Of a DNA stretch of 64,000 nucleotides, positions 24,328-35,074 are shown in pieces. Every line of letters starts with the position of its first letter. Position 1 is the first letter of the stretch. The notes beneath the pieces are model-generated. The model saw only the letters and a program-made list of their open reading frames with translations. It had not been told where the DNA came from and searched no databases. The position numbers and the translations under genes are program-made. The stretch is from Cylindrobasidium torrendii FP15055 ss-10 (Eukaryota > Basidiomycota > Agaricomycetes > Agaricales > Physalacriaceae), in assembly GCA_000934385.1 (NCBI GenBank), contig KN880436.1, positions 1 through 64,000 on the forward strand, written 5' to 3'.

Positions 24328-25250
24328 GGTGGAACGAAGCTAAGTCTCTAGCAGAGTCATGCCAAGGCGTCCAAACACCATGTGGACGCGTTATACCACG
24401 ATTATCGGGGCCTTTAGCATTATCTTCGTCGTAGAAAGCGTCGTCGACGTTGAGCATGAGCTCGACTATCTCGCCTGCAACTTCTAAGTCTGACATTGAC
24501 AATCGTTGAACTTGAACAAATGGTTGAAGTTTTGGATTGACAGTCACGTGCGTGTCGGCGATTACGGCGGGCGGGACAGAGCAGGCCAACACAAATTCAT
24601 CCGACATTGCCGACGCATGTTAATCGCGTGCCCATGAGATGGGACGCCGATGTCGGTCCATCGACAAGCGGAGAGTAGGAAGCTGAGTACAATGGCAGCT
24701 AGCTCTGAGAGAATTTGAAAAGTTGGAGGATATTCCAATGATCGTTAGTCGATGATGTCAGGCGCAGCACTCGAATGTCCATAAAAGTGTATGAACGCCC
24801 GGGACGCCCCACGAACTCCCTTCCCGACTACTCTCATCTGGATTTTGAAGACCAATTTTCTTGATATTGCCTCGACATGGGCACAGGGCGCTGCTGGGCC
24901 TGGGCCACCATCTGCCCAAGGGGTCCAAACACTTCCACCGAAAAGCGGCGCGCTGACAGTCAGCCGGGCGACAACATTGAGTCCGCCAGATACGCAAATG
25001 AGCACAGAACTGGCTCAAATTGGAGGGTAAACAAAGCGCAAATGAATTTTGTGCATTGCTTTTCCCGACGAGTCTGTTTTATCGGGCAGGAGGTGAGGCA
25101 GGGTTAGAGAGGAGGCTGTGGCCTTTATTTGCCGCGTTTCGACGTGACCAGCCCATGCGTTCCTGGACTACTTCTCGTCCATTTACTATATAATCGAGCG
25201 CCGTATGTCAGCCACTCACACTTTCTTCCTTCTTTTCTCCTCCTCGGTCC
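24328..25250. other. Intergenic region between divergent genes
   Basis: No firm gene. A minus-strand frame starting at 24607 (MSDEFVLACSVPPAVIADTH) has a protein-like start but no recognisable family. It could be a short upstream gene or a leader reading frame of the transporter. The right end carries the TATA box of the KRE6-like gene. Confidence 0.35.
25187..25193 (+). promoter_or_regulatory. TATA box of the KRE6-like gene
   Basis: TATATAA lies 58 bp before the start codon at 25251, with a pyrimidine-rich leader between. The position suits a strong core promoter with a short 5' leader. Confidence 0.6.
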
Positions 25251-25997
25251 ATGGCTGTCCCAACCACCTCCCGTCGGTCTTCTTGGATGGACAACTACGA
25301 GAACGTCGAGGAGCTGCCAGCGGAGCAGGATGGATTTCTGGCATCGGGAGCCACCACACCGCCCACAACGACTGCAACTCGTGTATTTTCTCCGTCTCCG
25401 CTCAATCCGGGGACGCCCAGGCCGTCGTCGAGCGCATCCGTCAACCGCTCCTCGACATGCTCTTCTGGCGGCGGTCCAAAGTCGCCGGCAGTCGAGTCGC
25501 CTCCGCGCTTTGTGCGAGCGGCATCCAGCTTCACTGTCGGGCCGAGAATACCGTCAGAGGAGGCGCGCATTCTGTCGTCGCCTGGCTCCCGCGGCTCTAT
25601 GATCCTTTACCACCTCCCAGCGGACGGCCCACTCGAACCCCCGCCAAACATGCGTAGGCTAACCATGGTCTCAACCAGCTCACGCGACTCAACGATCTCC
25701 TACTCGTCCGACTCGAAATACCCGGCACATGAGCACAACATCCAAGCGTACCTATACGACCCAGAGATGGACGCAGGCAACTTCGACAAGGAGGATCAAG
25801 AAGTCCTACAGGCTGAACGCCAACGCATCGGCTGGCGCGGCGCATTCAACATCGGCATGCTTTGCATTATCATTCTCGGCCTCATCGCGCTCTTCGTCGC
25901 ATACCCACTCGTTGCATTTAGCAACACAAACGACGTCAACGCGCGCATCGTGCATAACAAGTACATTAACGAAACCGGACAGGCGGATGGCTTTTAG
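25251..25997 (+). CDS. KRE6/SKN1-like N-terminal membrane-anchor protein lacking a catalytic domain
   Basis: A single uninterrupted frame of 248 residues. The first 170 residues are Ser/Thr/Pro-rich and hydrophilic. They lead into a short acidic segment (AYLYDPEMDAGNFDKEDQEV), then one membrane helix (AFNIGMLCIIILGLIALFVA) and about 35 residues ending NETGQADGF. This is the layout of the cytosolic tail and anchor of KRE6/SKN1 beta-1,6-glucan synthesis proteins, type II membrane proteins. The glycoside-hydrolase-16 domain that should follow is absent, and I see no continuation in other frames downstream. It may be a truncated copy, a regulatory stand-alone anchor, or an unrelated tail-anchored protein. 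The KRE6 link rests on the anchor region only. Confidence 0.55.
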   Translation: MAVPTTSRRSSWMDNYENVEELPAEQDGFLASGATTPPTTTATRVFSPSPLNPGTPRPSSSASVNRSSTCSSGGGPKSPAVESPPRFVRAASSFTVGPRIPSEEARILSSPGSRGSMILYHLPADGPLEPPPNMRRLTMVSTSSRDSTISYSSDSKYPAHEHNIQAYLYDPEMDAGNFDKEDQEVLQAERQRIGWRGAFNIGMLCIIILGLIALFVAYPLVAFSNTNDVNARIVHNKYINETGQADGF

Positions 25998-26693
25998 GAT
26001 TGCGGGTTTTTTGAGGAGGCGACTATGGCCTTTTAACTTATCTTCATCGGTACGCTTCGCGTCCTCCTCTCTTCAGCTTAACCCACGCTGACGCCTGAAC
26101 AGGACTTGAGAAATACCTTATCCTTGTACCTCTTTTATTGTGCTTTTCAGTTGTGTACTATACCATTAGTTTGCCTGTCCTTCGTTTGTTCTGTATCCGT
26201 ATCTATGATTGTGAAGCTTTAATGCAACATCGTTAACGTTGCTATTTCTCCAGGATATTACGGTACACCCGGTCAGCCATTGGCAAGTATGCTTGATTTG
26301 AGCGCTAGCCGTCCGCGACTTGGATGTGTATCACTGATTATTCACTGTGCAGCCCACCTGCGCGCTCGTCTCACAACCATACCCCGGGAGGAACGACGCG
26401 GTACGGGCTGTGCAACGTTGGCCCAGATTACCCTGTACGTCTGCCTATACCACTGACCAAAACGGTGTAGCCGCATTAAAGAGGACGTTCATTCACCCTT
26501 ATGACAGTCGCATCGACCACTTTCTATCCATGGACATTAGACGTGAATGGTTACAACAATTACAGATACCATACTATATATACAGTCCGTTCTCAACGCA
26601 AATCTCGTCAAGAACGGCACAGTCAACCACCCCTTCCGCAGAGGCATCACTGTAGTTGTGCGACTTGACTTTTTCGCAGGGCATCCACCCTTA
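25998..26693. other. Convergent 3' intergenic region
   Basis: Between the KRE6-like stop and the end of the CDK7-like gene. I searched the three forward frames by eye for a glycoside hydrolase 16 domain and saw none. Open frames near 26347-26655 look random. Confidence 0.4.
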
Positions 26694-28128
26694 CTACTTA
26701 CTTCCTCCCACAGACGTGCTAAAGTCCAACTTCCTAGCGACACTTCTGCTTTTCGAATCGTCATACGGGGACGTGAGCTTGCGTTTCGCTCGCTTCGTCT
26801 TCGGTCCAGCTATGGTCGGGCCCTCCTCGTCAACGGTCTTGCTTGGCTTTGGCGCTGGCTTCGGCAACTTCGACGGGTGTGTGGGATGGGGCAGGGTGGA
26901 GAAGTAAGGATGGTGCAATGCCTATACACAATGAGCAAGGTGCGGAATGAATGAGGAGCGATAGACACACGTCGTATGCCGTTATCCGTCTCCGTGGCTC
27001 GTAAACCAGGCACTTGCTGAGCAGGCTGAGTGCCTCTGTGCTTGCAGCTGTGAAAAGGTCTCGGAGAGGTGTCTTTGGGAATTGTCCCACGGTAATAAAG
27101 TTGGGCAATTTGGTATGTCCCTGAGGATAACTATCAGTCAAAAAGAATCTAGAGGACTCGCATTTGCGTACCGGCCAATCCTGTTCTGTAGGTGACCCAA
27201 GGGCACGGAAGATCGTCTGAAGCTGGTCCATGTCACTCTCGCCAGTGAGGTATGGTGTCCGCAACATCAGCTCCGCAAAGATACAGCCCACGCTCCAGAT
27301 GTCAACCGCAGAGCTGTAGTATCGGGCTCCAAAGAGTAGCTCTGGCGGACGGTACCATCTACACGCTAGTCAAGACTCCACTGTATGCATGAGGCAGGAC
27401 AACGCACAGAGTGATAACCTGACAGGTCATTTTGGCGCCAGGATCCGCAAACTCGCGCGCGAGACCGAAATCAGCAATCTTGAGTCGGCCGTCTCCAGCA
27501 ATGAGCAAGTTGTTCGGTTTCAAATCCTAGGTCCGTCAGGATGGGGCGTTTGTGGGGGATTACAGTACACGCACTCTATGCAAGACAAAGTTCCTATGGC
27601 AGTATTCTAACCCTCGAAAGGTCATGGCGAGCCAGCTCTTGATGTCCGCGGGGAGGAAGACGAGTGAATGGTCCTTGATGATGAGTTCCAAGTCCGAATC
27701 TAGGAATTCGAGTACAAGATTGAGATTCTTTTTCGACGAGAATACGTCCAATAGCTATAGGATCCATTAGAAAAATTGGACAAAGTGCGGCGTGACAGAC
27801 GCACCTCAATAACGTTCTGATGCTTCAACTCGCGCAGGTGCTTGACCTCTCGTATAGCGGACATGTCCAAGCCGTCTTTGAATCCTCCGACTTTGATTTT
27901 CTTTATAGCAATCTTGCGGCCGGTAGCGGCTTCCCGGCCTATGATGGGTATGAATATCCAGATACCAGACCTCTGAGAGTTCAATGACCTCGGTATACCA
28001 CGGCGTATGCACCCTCGCCGACCTTCTGGTCCTTGGTCCTACACGAGAATCAGCGGCGAGGAGAAGTCGAATAATTGGACACACCATCTCTTTTGGCGCT
28101 CCGCATTCGCTTTCTCAACAACATCCAT
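26694..28128 (-). CDS. Cyclin-dependent kinase 7 / Kin28 (TFIIH kinase)
   Basis: Eight minus-strand exons (28128-28085, 28038-27989, 27938-27805, 27754-27575, 27526-27408, 27358-27172, 27120-26971, 26921-26694) give 363 residues. The kinase core is complete: KVGEGAYAVVYRGREA, IAIKKIKVGGFKDGLDMSAI, HRDLKPNNLLI, ADFGLAREF, then T-loop Thr in GAKMTCQVITLWYRPPELL, and SVGCIFAELMLRTPYLTGES. The DGLDMSAIREVKHL and LKPNNLLI forms point to CDK7/Kin28/Mcs6, the TFIIH subunit that phosphorylates the RNA polymerase II C-terminal domain and activates other CDKs. The tail is basic with an NLS-like GPKTKRAKRK. The donor of intron 2 (GTCATT) is weak. The Leu codon in VITLWYRP, where most CDK7 proteins have Arg, is formed across an exon junction. 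Confidence 0.92.
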
Positions 28129-28365
28129 CGTGGGTGGTGGTAGTCGACACCGAAGCCGATCGAAGGCTCTCAGGCTCGGGACCAATAAAACGGCTTTCAA
28201 CGCCACTCGATTACTTACAAGCTAAGTAGTTGCAGAGAGTGCGTGTGCGGGGACTACACTCTTTTCCTCCCAGGCTTATCGTCTAAGTAGATTAACATTA
28301 ATCACTGAGTATCAAGTACGCTATCAAGATGTGTATACGTATATACTATTAGATTCACCGCTTCA

Positions 28366-30808
28366 CTAGGTGAGCATACCAAAATCCGTCTGCTCCTGAT
28401 TCATTGGCATGCGCATCACATCCTCCCACCATGGGCACCAGTCCTCATCAGCACCAAAATAGCCGCTCTCCGCCTGGAAATCTTGCACATAGCCGGGAGA
28501 GTCCACAGGTGGCCAATTCTGCCATAGGCTCTCAAAAGCTGAACTCGCCACCGCAGGGTCTTCATCTTGGGCAGCGACTTGGCCATCCAGAAGGCGCGTT
28601 AGAATATCGGAGATTCCAAGCGCCGAAGGGATTGACTGCGATATTTCGTGAAGATGGGCAATGCAGCGTTTGACGGTATCAGCATGCTTGGTTGTCTCTG
28701 TTGAAGCGGAGGACACCGCAGAGGACGGCCTTCCAAGAGGCATCACGTTCAGTTGGTTGGGATACGACGTCGTAGGCGACAAGTAAAAGGCGAACGGGTC
28801 CTCGTCGACCTGCATACCCGCAGGTGGAGCCGTCGACGTCTCATTTGCTGTGCTAGAACGTCGACGACGACGATGGAGAAGGAGGAAAACCGTCCCTGCG
28901 GTGAAAATGACCTCGACAATGGTGATAGGGACAAAGCGCAGAGTGTAGAGGTTCCTCCAGGTGTCGAGGATAGACATGATCTCGTTTGCAGCGTCTTTGC
29001 AAATCTAAATGACTTTAGCTTGGGGTCAGAATGGTAGCTCAGTGTGCGCACCTTCCTGTGCTCGATATTGCTGGCGCCCGAAAGCTGGCGCCGATAGAAG
29101 AATGGGCGATGCAGAAGAATGCGGAAAAGATGGAAGAGCATATGCACCATGAGAACGTGCGGGAGCGTGTTCGACGCCAAAGTGATGACCTCAGGGAGGC
29201 TATTCTTCCATTGATTGAGCTGGTCACTGGAAATCGGATGAGCACGGCCACATAAACAGATGTCAAAATTTCCCACTCCATGGCAGTAATGGCCTCGTCA
29301 TGCATCCCGCCGGCGCCATTGTCTTCAAAGGTGATAAAATCTAGCACCAAGCGTCCAACAACATGAAGCCGGCATGTCGCCTGAAATGTTGTGCTCAGAT
29401 ATCCCTCCCGTTCTGGGAGACCCGACTCTGGATGACGCCAAAGAACACGGTCCAGCCCTGGAACAACAGACGGGAGAGGAACGGCCGGGATGTTCTTGGG
29501 AGATGGGGTAGAGCAATCCCGGCCGACATAGAGTGACCAGCACATGTCCATCACCAGTCCGCTCCAGTACGCGACCTCCCGATCTGAGACGTCGTCTTGG
29601 GTCATGGTGCCATTCTCTACGAGGTGGGAACAATCGAGTCCCAAGCCCAACATTTGCCCGACCGAGACACTCATGCCTGCAAGAAAATCAGTCTCTTGCT
29701 TACCAAAGGAGGAACGGTCACATACCGAAGCAAGCATATCCAAAGCCACGATTTCCACGCGAGCAATAGATACTCCCCAGTAAGCTAAGCGCTTGGATGG
29801 TAGCCACGCTTGGATGTTCGCATTCCTTGTCCATAAGCGTCTTGGCGAGTTCTGCGTACTTGACCCCATTCTCCTTACGAACCTCTTCGTCGTCCGAAAA
29901 TGCAGTTGCAAGCGCAACGATGGCGTTGTGCAGCATTGGTGAGTAGTTTGTCGGCTTGGGGTTGGCGTCCACTATGTACAGATACATGTCGCGTAAAAAG
30001 AGGGTGGGGACGATGCGCAAAGACCATCCGGTGAAGAAGTTGAAAAAGCGCGCGAGCATCTTGTCGTGCTCTGCGCGAGTGAGAGATGTAGCAGGAAGGT
30101 GTCGACTCCAGTCAAAAGACGGGTCCTTGTATCCTTCTTCAAGCGTGTAGTGCCCTGGGGCGCCGTCCATAACAAAGCGGGACGTGGGGATAGGCGGACT
30201 GGGTGTGGAGAAGTGCCATGGCGCAGAATTCCCATAAAAGATACCTTCAACCTGGAACGGGCGCCTCAATACAAAACAATCAGTCGTTGATAAGATGCAC
30301 ATACCGTCAACTTTCTCGTGGACTCGATTAGATCGGCGTCGTCGTGCTCTTCGAAAACGTAGTCTGGGGCTGGACGATGGCTTGCTTCGACCTCAAGCTT
30401 CCCAGCATCCCCGTAACGCTGAACGTACCAGTCGACGATGGCTTCAAGGTCCATGCAGCGCTTCTGGAGCTCATGTTGGCGCAGCCGACTGGATACTTTG
30501 GGAACGTCGCTGGTTGCTACCCACATGCACTACGCCGGAGAGTCAGAACTGCCATTACAATTGGAGTGGGGCAAGGACTCATACCCTGTCTGCTCGAGCG
30601 TATTGCAGGCAGGTGCCGCATGCAGGCCCTGGGACTTTCCAGTCGCAGCGGACGCGTCTTGGTGCAGTGTTATTACAGACTCTAGGTATTGTCGACAGAT
30701 TCGAACCCACCTGCGTCGACACTCACTGCACGCAGCGGGTGCATATGGAAGCTTGCGTATATTTCTCGCTGTGGGGGTACGTTGTGGAAGGGGAGGTTGG
30801 TTGTTCAT
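28366..30808 (-). CDS. Zn(2)-Cys(6) fungal transcription factor
   Basis: Seven minus-strand exons (30808-30711, 30657-30585, 30529-30305, 30251-29726, 29676-29277, 29226-29052, 29004-28366) give 711 residues. The binuclear zinc cluster at residues 25-58 follows C-x2-C-x6-C-x8-C-x2-C-x8-C: ACSECRRRRVRCDWK, then ACGTCLQYARADRC. It is split over three exons. The middle region (from about 130) is the fungal-specific transcription factor domain, with EGIFYGNSAPWHF, VATIQALSLLGSIYCSRG and YWSGLVMDMCWSLYVGRD. The last third is low in conservation. Such proteins bind CGG-containing sites and control metabolism. Target genes are unknown. Intron 4 acceptor and intron 5 donor were chosen because alternatives break the frame. 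Confidence 0.9.
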
Positions 30809-32747
30809 GGTAGGATGGAAGTTGGTCGGTGGACTACCATCCTGAATTTATACGGTTGCCTTGTGGGGCCTTTAGCTGTAGATGCGTGTGATAAAAAGCG
30901 TCAGGTGATGGTGGCTTGAAGAACACGTTGTGACAATGAGCTGGCCGATCACTAGTTCATTGCGCTGGCGTCGGCTACTACGGACGCCACAAATGAGGGA
31001 CAACGACAGACACTTATTACACACCCGCAATAGAAAGCATGTAAAGTCTTCTTGATAAACTGCATTCGGGTCTATGACGTATACGAAAATGAGGTGCGGA
31101 ACGGGCCCGGAAAGTGACTCTAACGATAAACCTCAGTGGCCCAGAGAGTAATCTGTCACCGCTTGATGTAGAGCTAAATGTGAGGTACCCACACATCGTG
31201 AGTCTGGGTCTCAGGTCGAGACGAGGTCCTTCCGTACGCTCTCATAGTAGTCTCAAATATCACTTGACAAGACGCATTCAAACCTGTGGAATAACCAGAC
31301 GGGATGATCACAGCCAACGGGAGATGGCTTTTAGTACAGCTAACCGCTATGTGCCACGTAACAGCTACCCCTTGAAATAGTCGCTTTGCGCTCCCTCCCC
31401 TCTGTTAGACTCTTCACATAGGAAATTGTGGATGTAGAGCGTTAGATTATTACACTACATTGGGAGAGTCGGCAGTGGCACCGCGAACGGGTGTTTTCAA
31501 CCCTTGTAGGTCACATTTGTAAGCACAATGAATGCCTCACCAATATGCATGTCACATGGGTATATGCCACCGCTGAAGTAACCATCTAGGAGCTCAGTGA
31601 TTGCTGACCGGGACCGGTTGCCTCTCGTCAATGGGTTGAATCAGAGCCGATTACAGACTTGTGCTGATGATGTATTGGGAATGTGCTGAGCTGCGAGCGA
31701 AGCCTACTTGAAAGTACACCATCAAACGCCACTTCGCCCGGTGTCCTGCGCAGCGTTGAGAAGAGCACCACCACCACGGACTCTTGTCACCGTCAGTACT
31801 ATGCTTACAGTGCATCCCAAGATCTTGGCGCCACTATCGACATGTGGACGAACTCATTATTGACCTTGTGTTGCTGGAATCTTCGGCTCGGACCTCCAAA
31901 CAAGGTGAACGAATTCTATGTCTTTCTCATCAGTTGTTGAACCCTTCTCAGCCTCCAATTCCGTGTCTAGAGTTGTTGACGCCGACAGTTGTGCGCCCAA
32001 GGGCTCCAACCATAACACTGCGTCTACACACCGGAGCAGCATTGCCCGGGTTGGCGCAAAGCTCATGAATGCGCGCAATGGAGAGGCTTTGGTACGGTAC
32101 GACGACTAGTCTCAGCCGTGCTACAAGAGCATCCACCTTCTTCGCCCTGAGTTCAGGGCCACTATCGTCGGAGACGATAGAGGTCGAGGTATCGAAGCTA
32201 GGCAAATGTGTGTTTTCACCATCGACGGCGAGGTATCCTCCATGGAGAGACAATCGGCGCGACCTCATGTCAGGGAACGCCCAGATACTGCATGTTGAAG
32301 GATTATGCGACCAGGAAATCATTGGGCAGAGAGAAGGCACAATTGACGTGAAGTGTTATCGTCGCATTGTGGTACTTAGTGTTGTATAGACTGCGAGGAA
32401 ATCAACGCCTTCAGTGCGACTTGGGCTGAAAAAAGAAGATAAGCCATGCTATTCAGACCTCAATCAATGGTCTTTCAATAAACGGAGCCCAGAAGTGCAA
32501 TGTCGCGATTTACTAGTATTATGACAGGGCACAATGCCGCTACTTCTGCTACTGATGTCAGCCCATGGGGTGAAGTCGAGACCGGTACGGCATGTACAGG
32601 ATAAGCAGAGCAACAAACTCACCCAGATCGCAAAGAACTCTTGTCATTTTTGACATAGCTCCGTCGTCCTCAAATCCGTTGACATTTGCGGTGATGCGGA
32701 CGAAGATAGACCCGGAGGGCTAGATGCTCACAAAGTATTGTCCAAAT
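30809..32747. other. 1.9-kb gene-poor region
   Basis: No gene recognised. A minus-strand frame at 31948-32340 and a plus-strand one at 31683-31940 show no family resemblance and no convincing splice partners. Base composition is more AT-rich than the flanking genes, as expected for non-coding DNA here. Confidence 0.35.
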
Positions 32748-33671
32748 TTATTCATTGTTCTCGTCACTTGTTACGTCCCAGTCGACCTCGTCAGGATTGC
32801 TCTCACTTGGAGCGACGGGAGGACGAATGTCCAGGTCCGAATCCATTTCTGAATCCGAACCATATGCACCAAGGCCTGCCATGTTCTGCTTTGGGTCCGG
32901 TACGTCTGGCTGCTCCTTGTCTTCCTCCTCGCTGCCGTACCCGCCAATTAGCCCCTTCATGGCCTGGGGTCCAAGTGCACGCGGCCTCTCCTCCCATACA
33001 TCAAATGTTGGAAATTCGACGAATGAGCGACCGTTGAGCGCATCCCCGAGGGTGGATGACAGGTCCACGGCATCGTTGCCTAGAGTGCACCATGATGTTG
33101 AATGTGCGTCGATAATAGAGTCCAAGCGGGTTTCTAGCTTATGTCGATGCGAGATAGCCACCGTCTTCGAGCTCCCCGCATGCGTGCGGACCTCCACTGT
33201 GAGATACACGGTGTTTGTCCTTTGAGAGAAGGTTAGAAAAAAAGGCCGCGCGGGATTCCTAAGAACTGACTTTGAGTCAAGTGTAGACTGGTTAAGCTTG
33301 CGCCGAGACATTCCCACAGGTAGGAGCTCCATATCCATATTCAAGGCAGCCAAATGTGACTGCAAGAAATCGCGTTTGTGTTTGCCCTTGCGCAGAGCGC
33401 TGCTGGGGTCCTTCGAGCGGTCTTTCAAAGCGGCAGACCGACGTCCTACGTCTTCGAGATATGTATAGTCATTCATCATTTGTCCCCAACCGTACTTGTT
33501 CATCGGCACATATGCTGCCTTGTTTCGCTCACCAGAGCAGCTCGCCTGTACTTTATGCTCCTTTGAGCATGACAGGGAGCACGAAGGAGTGCTGCAGCGT
33601 GGGCAGGTATACTTTGTCGGATTTACGCTACATATTGGGCAGATAGCACTGCGTGAAGTGGAGGCTTCCAT
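32748..33671 (-). CDS. BCD1: Box C/D snoRNA assembly factor Bcd1/ZNHIT6-like (zf-HIT)
   Basis: An intronless frame of 307 residues, unusual in this window. Residues 10-45 form a HIT-type zinc finger (CPICSVNPTKYTCPRC, then SCSLSCSKEHKVQASC). The following region has PMNKYGWGQMMNDYTYLEDV, RSAALKDRS and MDMELLPVGMSRRKLNQS, which match Bcd1/ZNHIT6 proteins. In yeast Bcd1 is essential for early box C/D snoRNP assembly and loads Nop58 with R2TP. The C-terminus is acidic. The lack of introns may mean retroposition or simple loss. Confidence 0.82.
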   Translation of the reverse strand: MEASTSRSAICPICSVNPTKYTCPRCSTPSCSLSCSKEHKVQASCSGERNKAAYVPMNKYGWGQMMNDYTYLEDVGRRSAALKDRSKDPSSALRKGKHKRDFLQSHLAALNMDMELLPVGMSRRKLNQSTLDSKSVLRNPARPFFLTFSQRTNTVYLTVEVRTHAGSSKTVAISHRHKLETRLDSIIDAHSTSWCTLGNDAVDLSSTLGDALNGRSFVEFPTFDVWEERPRALGPQAMKGLIGGYGSEEEDKEQPDVPDPKQNMAGLGAYGSDSEMDSDLDIRPPVAPSESNPDEVDWDVTSDENNE

Positions 33672-35074
33672 TCTAGATCGACTCGTCTACAAGCGGGGTC
33701 AGTGTTGGATGAATTTTCAGTAAATAGAAGGATTAATTACCGACGTGGGTGACTATGAGAGCCTGAGGCAAAAAGACAGCAAACTTAGGCACCTTCAGGT
33801 TCACCTTCCGAAAGTTCACTGAATGGCGGTGATGGCCAGAAGCAGAAAATGTCGATCGTGGCACGTGCTCAAATAGTGTTGCTGGCTTCTATCTCTCATG
33901 GCGCCACTGGCGTTGCACGCACCGCGGCCACTTGCTGCCAGATTCGTGTTCGGATTGTGAACTCACGATGCTCTGGAAATATTACTTTGCCTATCGAGAC
34001 ACTCCGCAGGCCCACCTGCAATCCACTCGTGCGCCCGACGTCAAGCCAGCACCAATCAAGGTATCAGAGCGCAGGGCGGCAACGCATTCCGATTGTTATT
34101 TCCACAATACACGCTGGCATATCCACTTACAGTTACCTTCAATCATCCTTGGCGTCCATGTTTTGTTCCTGCATTTGACAACGCAAGACGCCGCCAAAAG
34201 CCTGCGCTGCTTCCATCTTCGTACGCTTTGCCGTCTGCATGGGGGTCTTCTTACTACAGAGAACAGCGGCGCACCAACCATCATCTCTTACAGAGCTTGA
34301 GCCTGGTGCTCCATGATCCCCACGAATGACTGGTTCGCAGAGAACAGTCGCAATATAACGGAATCCTTTCTAGATATCACTTGCTATTGAAACGTGATAT
34401 CTTCTTCCCAATGCTGCATTCTCGAAGAGCATTGTACTTTGATGCACCGAAGGTATGACGAAGAAATGTATTCACGAATTCCACCCACTGCATATCGGAG
34501 GGTTTGATGTTCTTGCACGTGACATCTAGCAGATTGACAAACCGTCCTCTCACGATTTCCATATGCTCATTGCCAACAATCTCCCAGATCAACTCGCGGA
34601 ACTAGATGCTGTGTTACTTCGCGATGCTTTTTGGGGTCTGTACCTTTCTTCAAGAAGCCTTGCTCATGTCTTTTCCGCGAGTATATTACTGGCATAGTAC
34701 ACGCCACTGTTATTTGTTCCACACGAAAAATGTACATTGGGAGGGAAAGTATCTTTTTATTTGTATACCGTCGACTCTCTCCTGGCGTCTAGCTGTCCAG
34801 TCAAACCTCCTTCGTCCGAAAGGCGGGCGAGCCACTCACATTTCCGTACACATGTTCGCAGCATATTCTGGCGACCTGTTTTTCATCACAAGTCACCGTA
34901 AATCTCTGATGTAATTTTTTTCTCAGATATCCCTCATTAGGTTATGTCCGATTTATGGACCTTACGCCGTATCTCAGTGGTTTACTCCAATTGCCTACCT
35001 ATATAAGATCAACATGCCCGAAGGATCCATGCACCGTTGTCGAGGCCTTTCCACCCCCTCCATCAAACGTCAAG
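33672..35074. other. 1.4-kb region with only weak open frames
   Basis: No gene recognised with confidence. A minus-strand frame at 34592-34377 (IWEIVGNEHMEIVRG, VEFVNTFLRHTFGASKYNAL) looks protein-like and may be the end of a small or broken gene whose start I cannot place. Plus-strand frames at 33849-34330 change frame repeatedly and resemble a decayed gene or chance. The TATA box of the next gene is at the right end. Confidence 0.35.
35000..35006 (+). promoter_or_regulatory. TATA box of the TmpA-like gene
   Basis: TATATAA lies 69 bp before the ATG at 35075. It argues against an in-frame upstream start at 34955, which would lie before the TATA box. Confidence 0.6.

Noticed and set aside
31683..32389. 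Short frames suggesting a gene in the 31-32 kb gap
   Set aside because: No family match and no consistent donor/acceptor pairs linking them.
34955..35074. Upstream in-frame start for the TmpA-like gene
   Set aside because: It would begin before the TATA box at 35000-35006 and adds a non-conserved 40-residue stretch.
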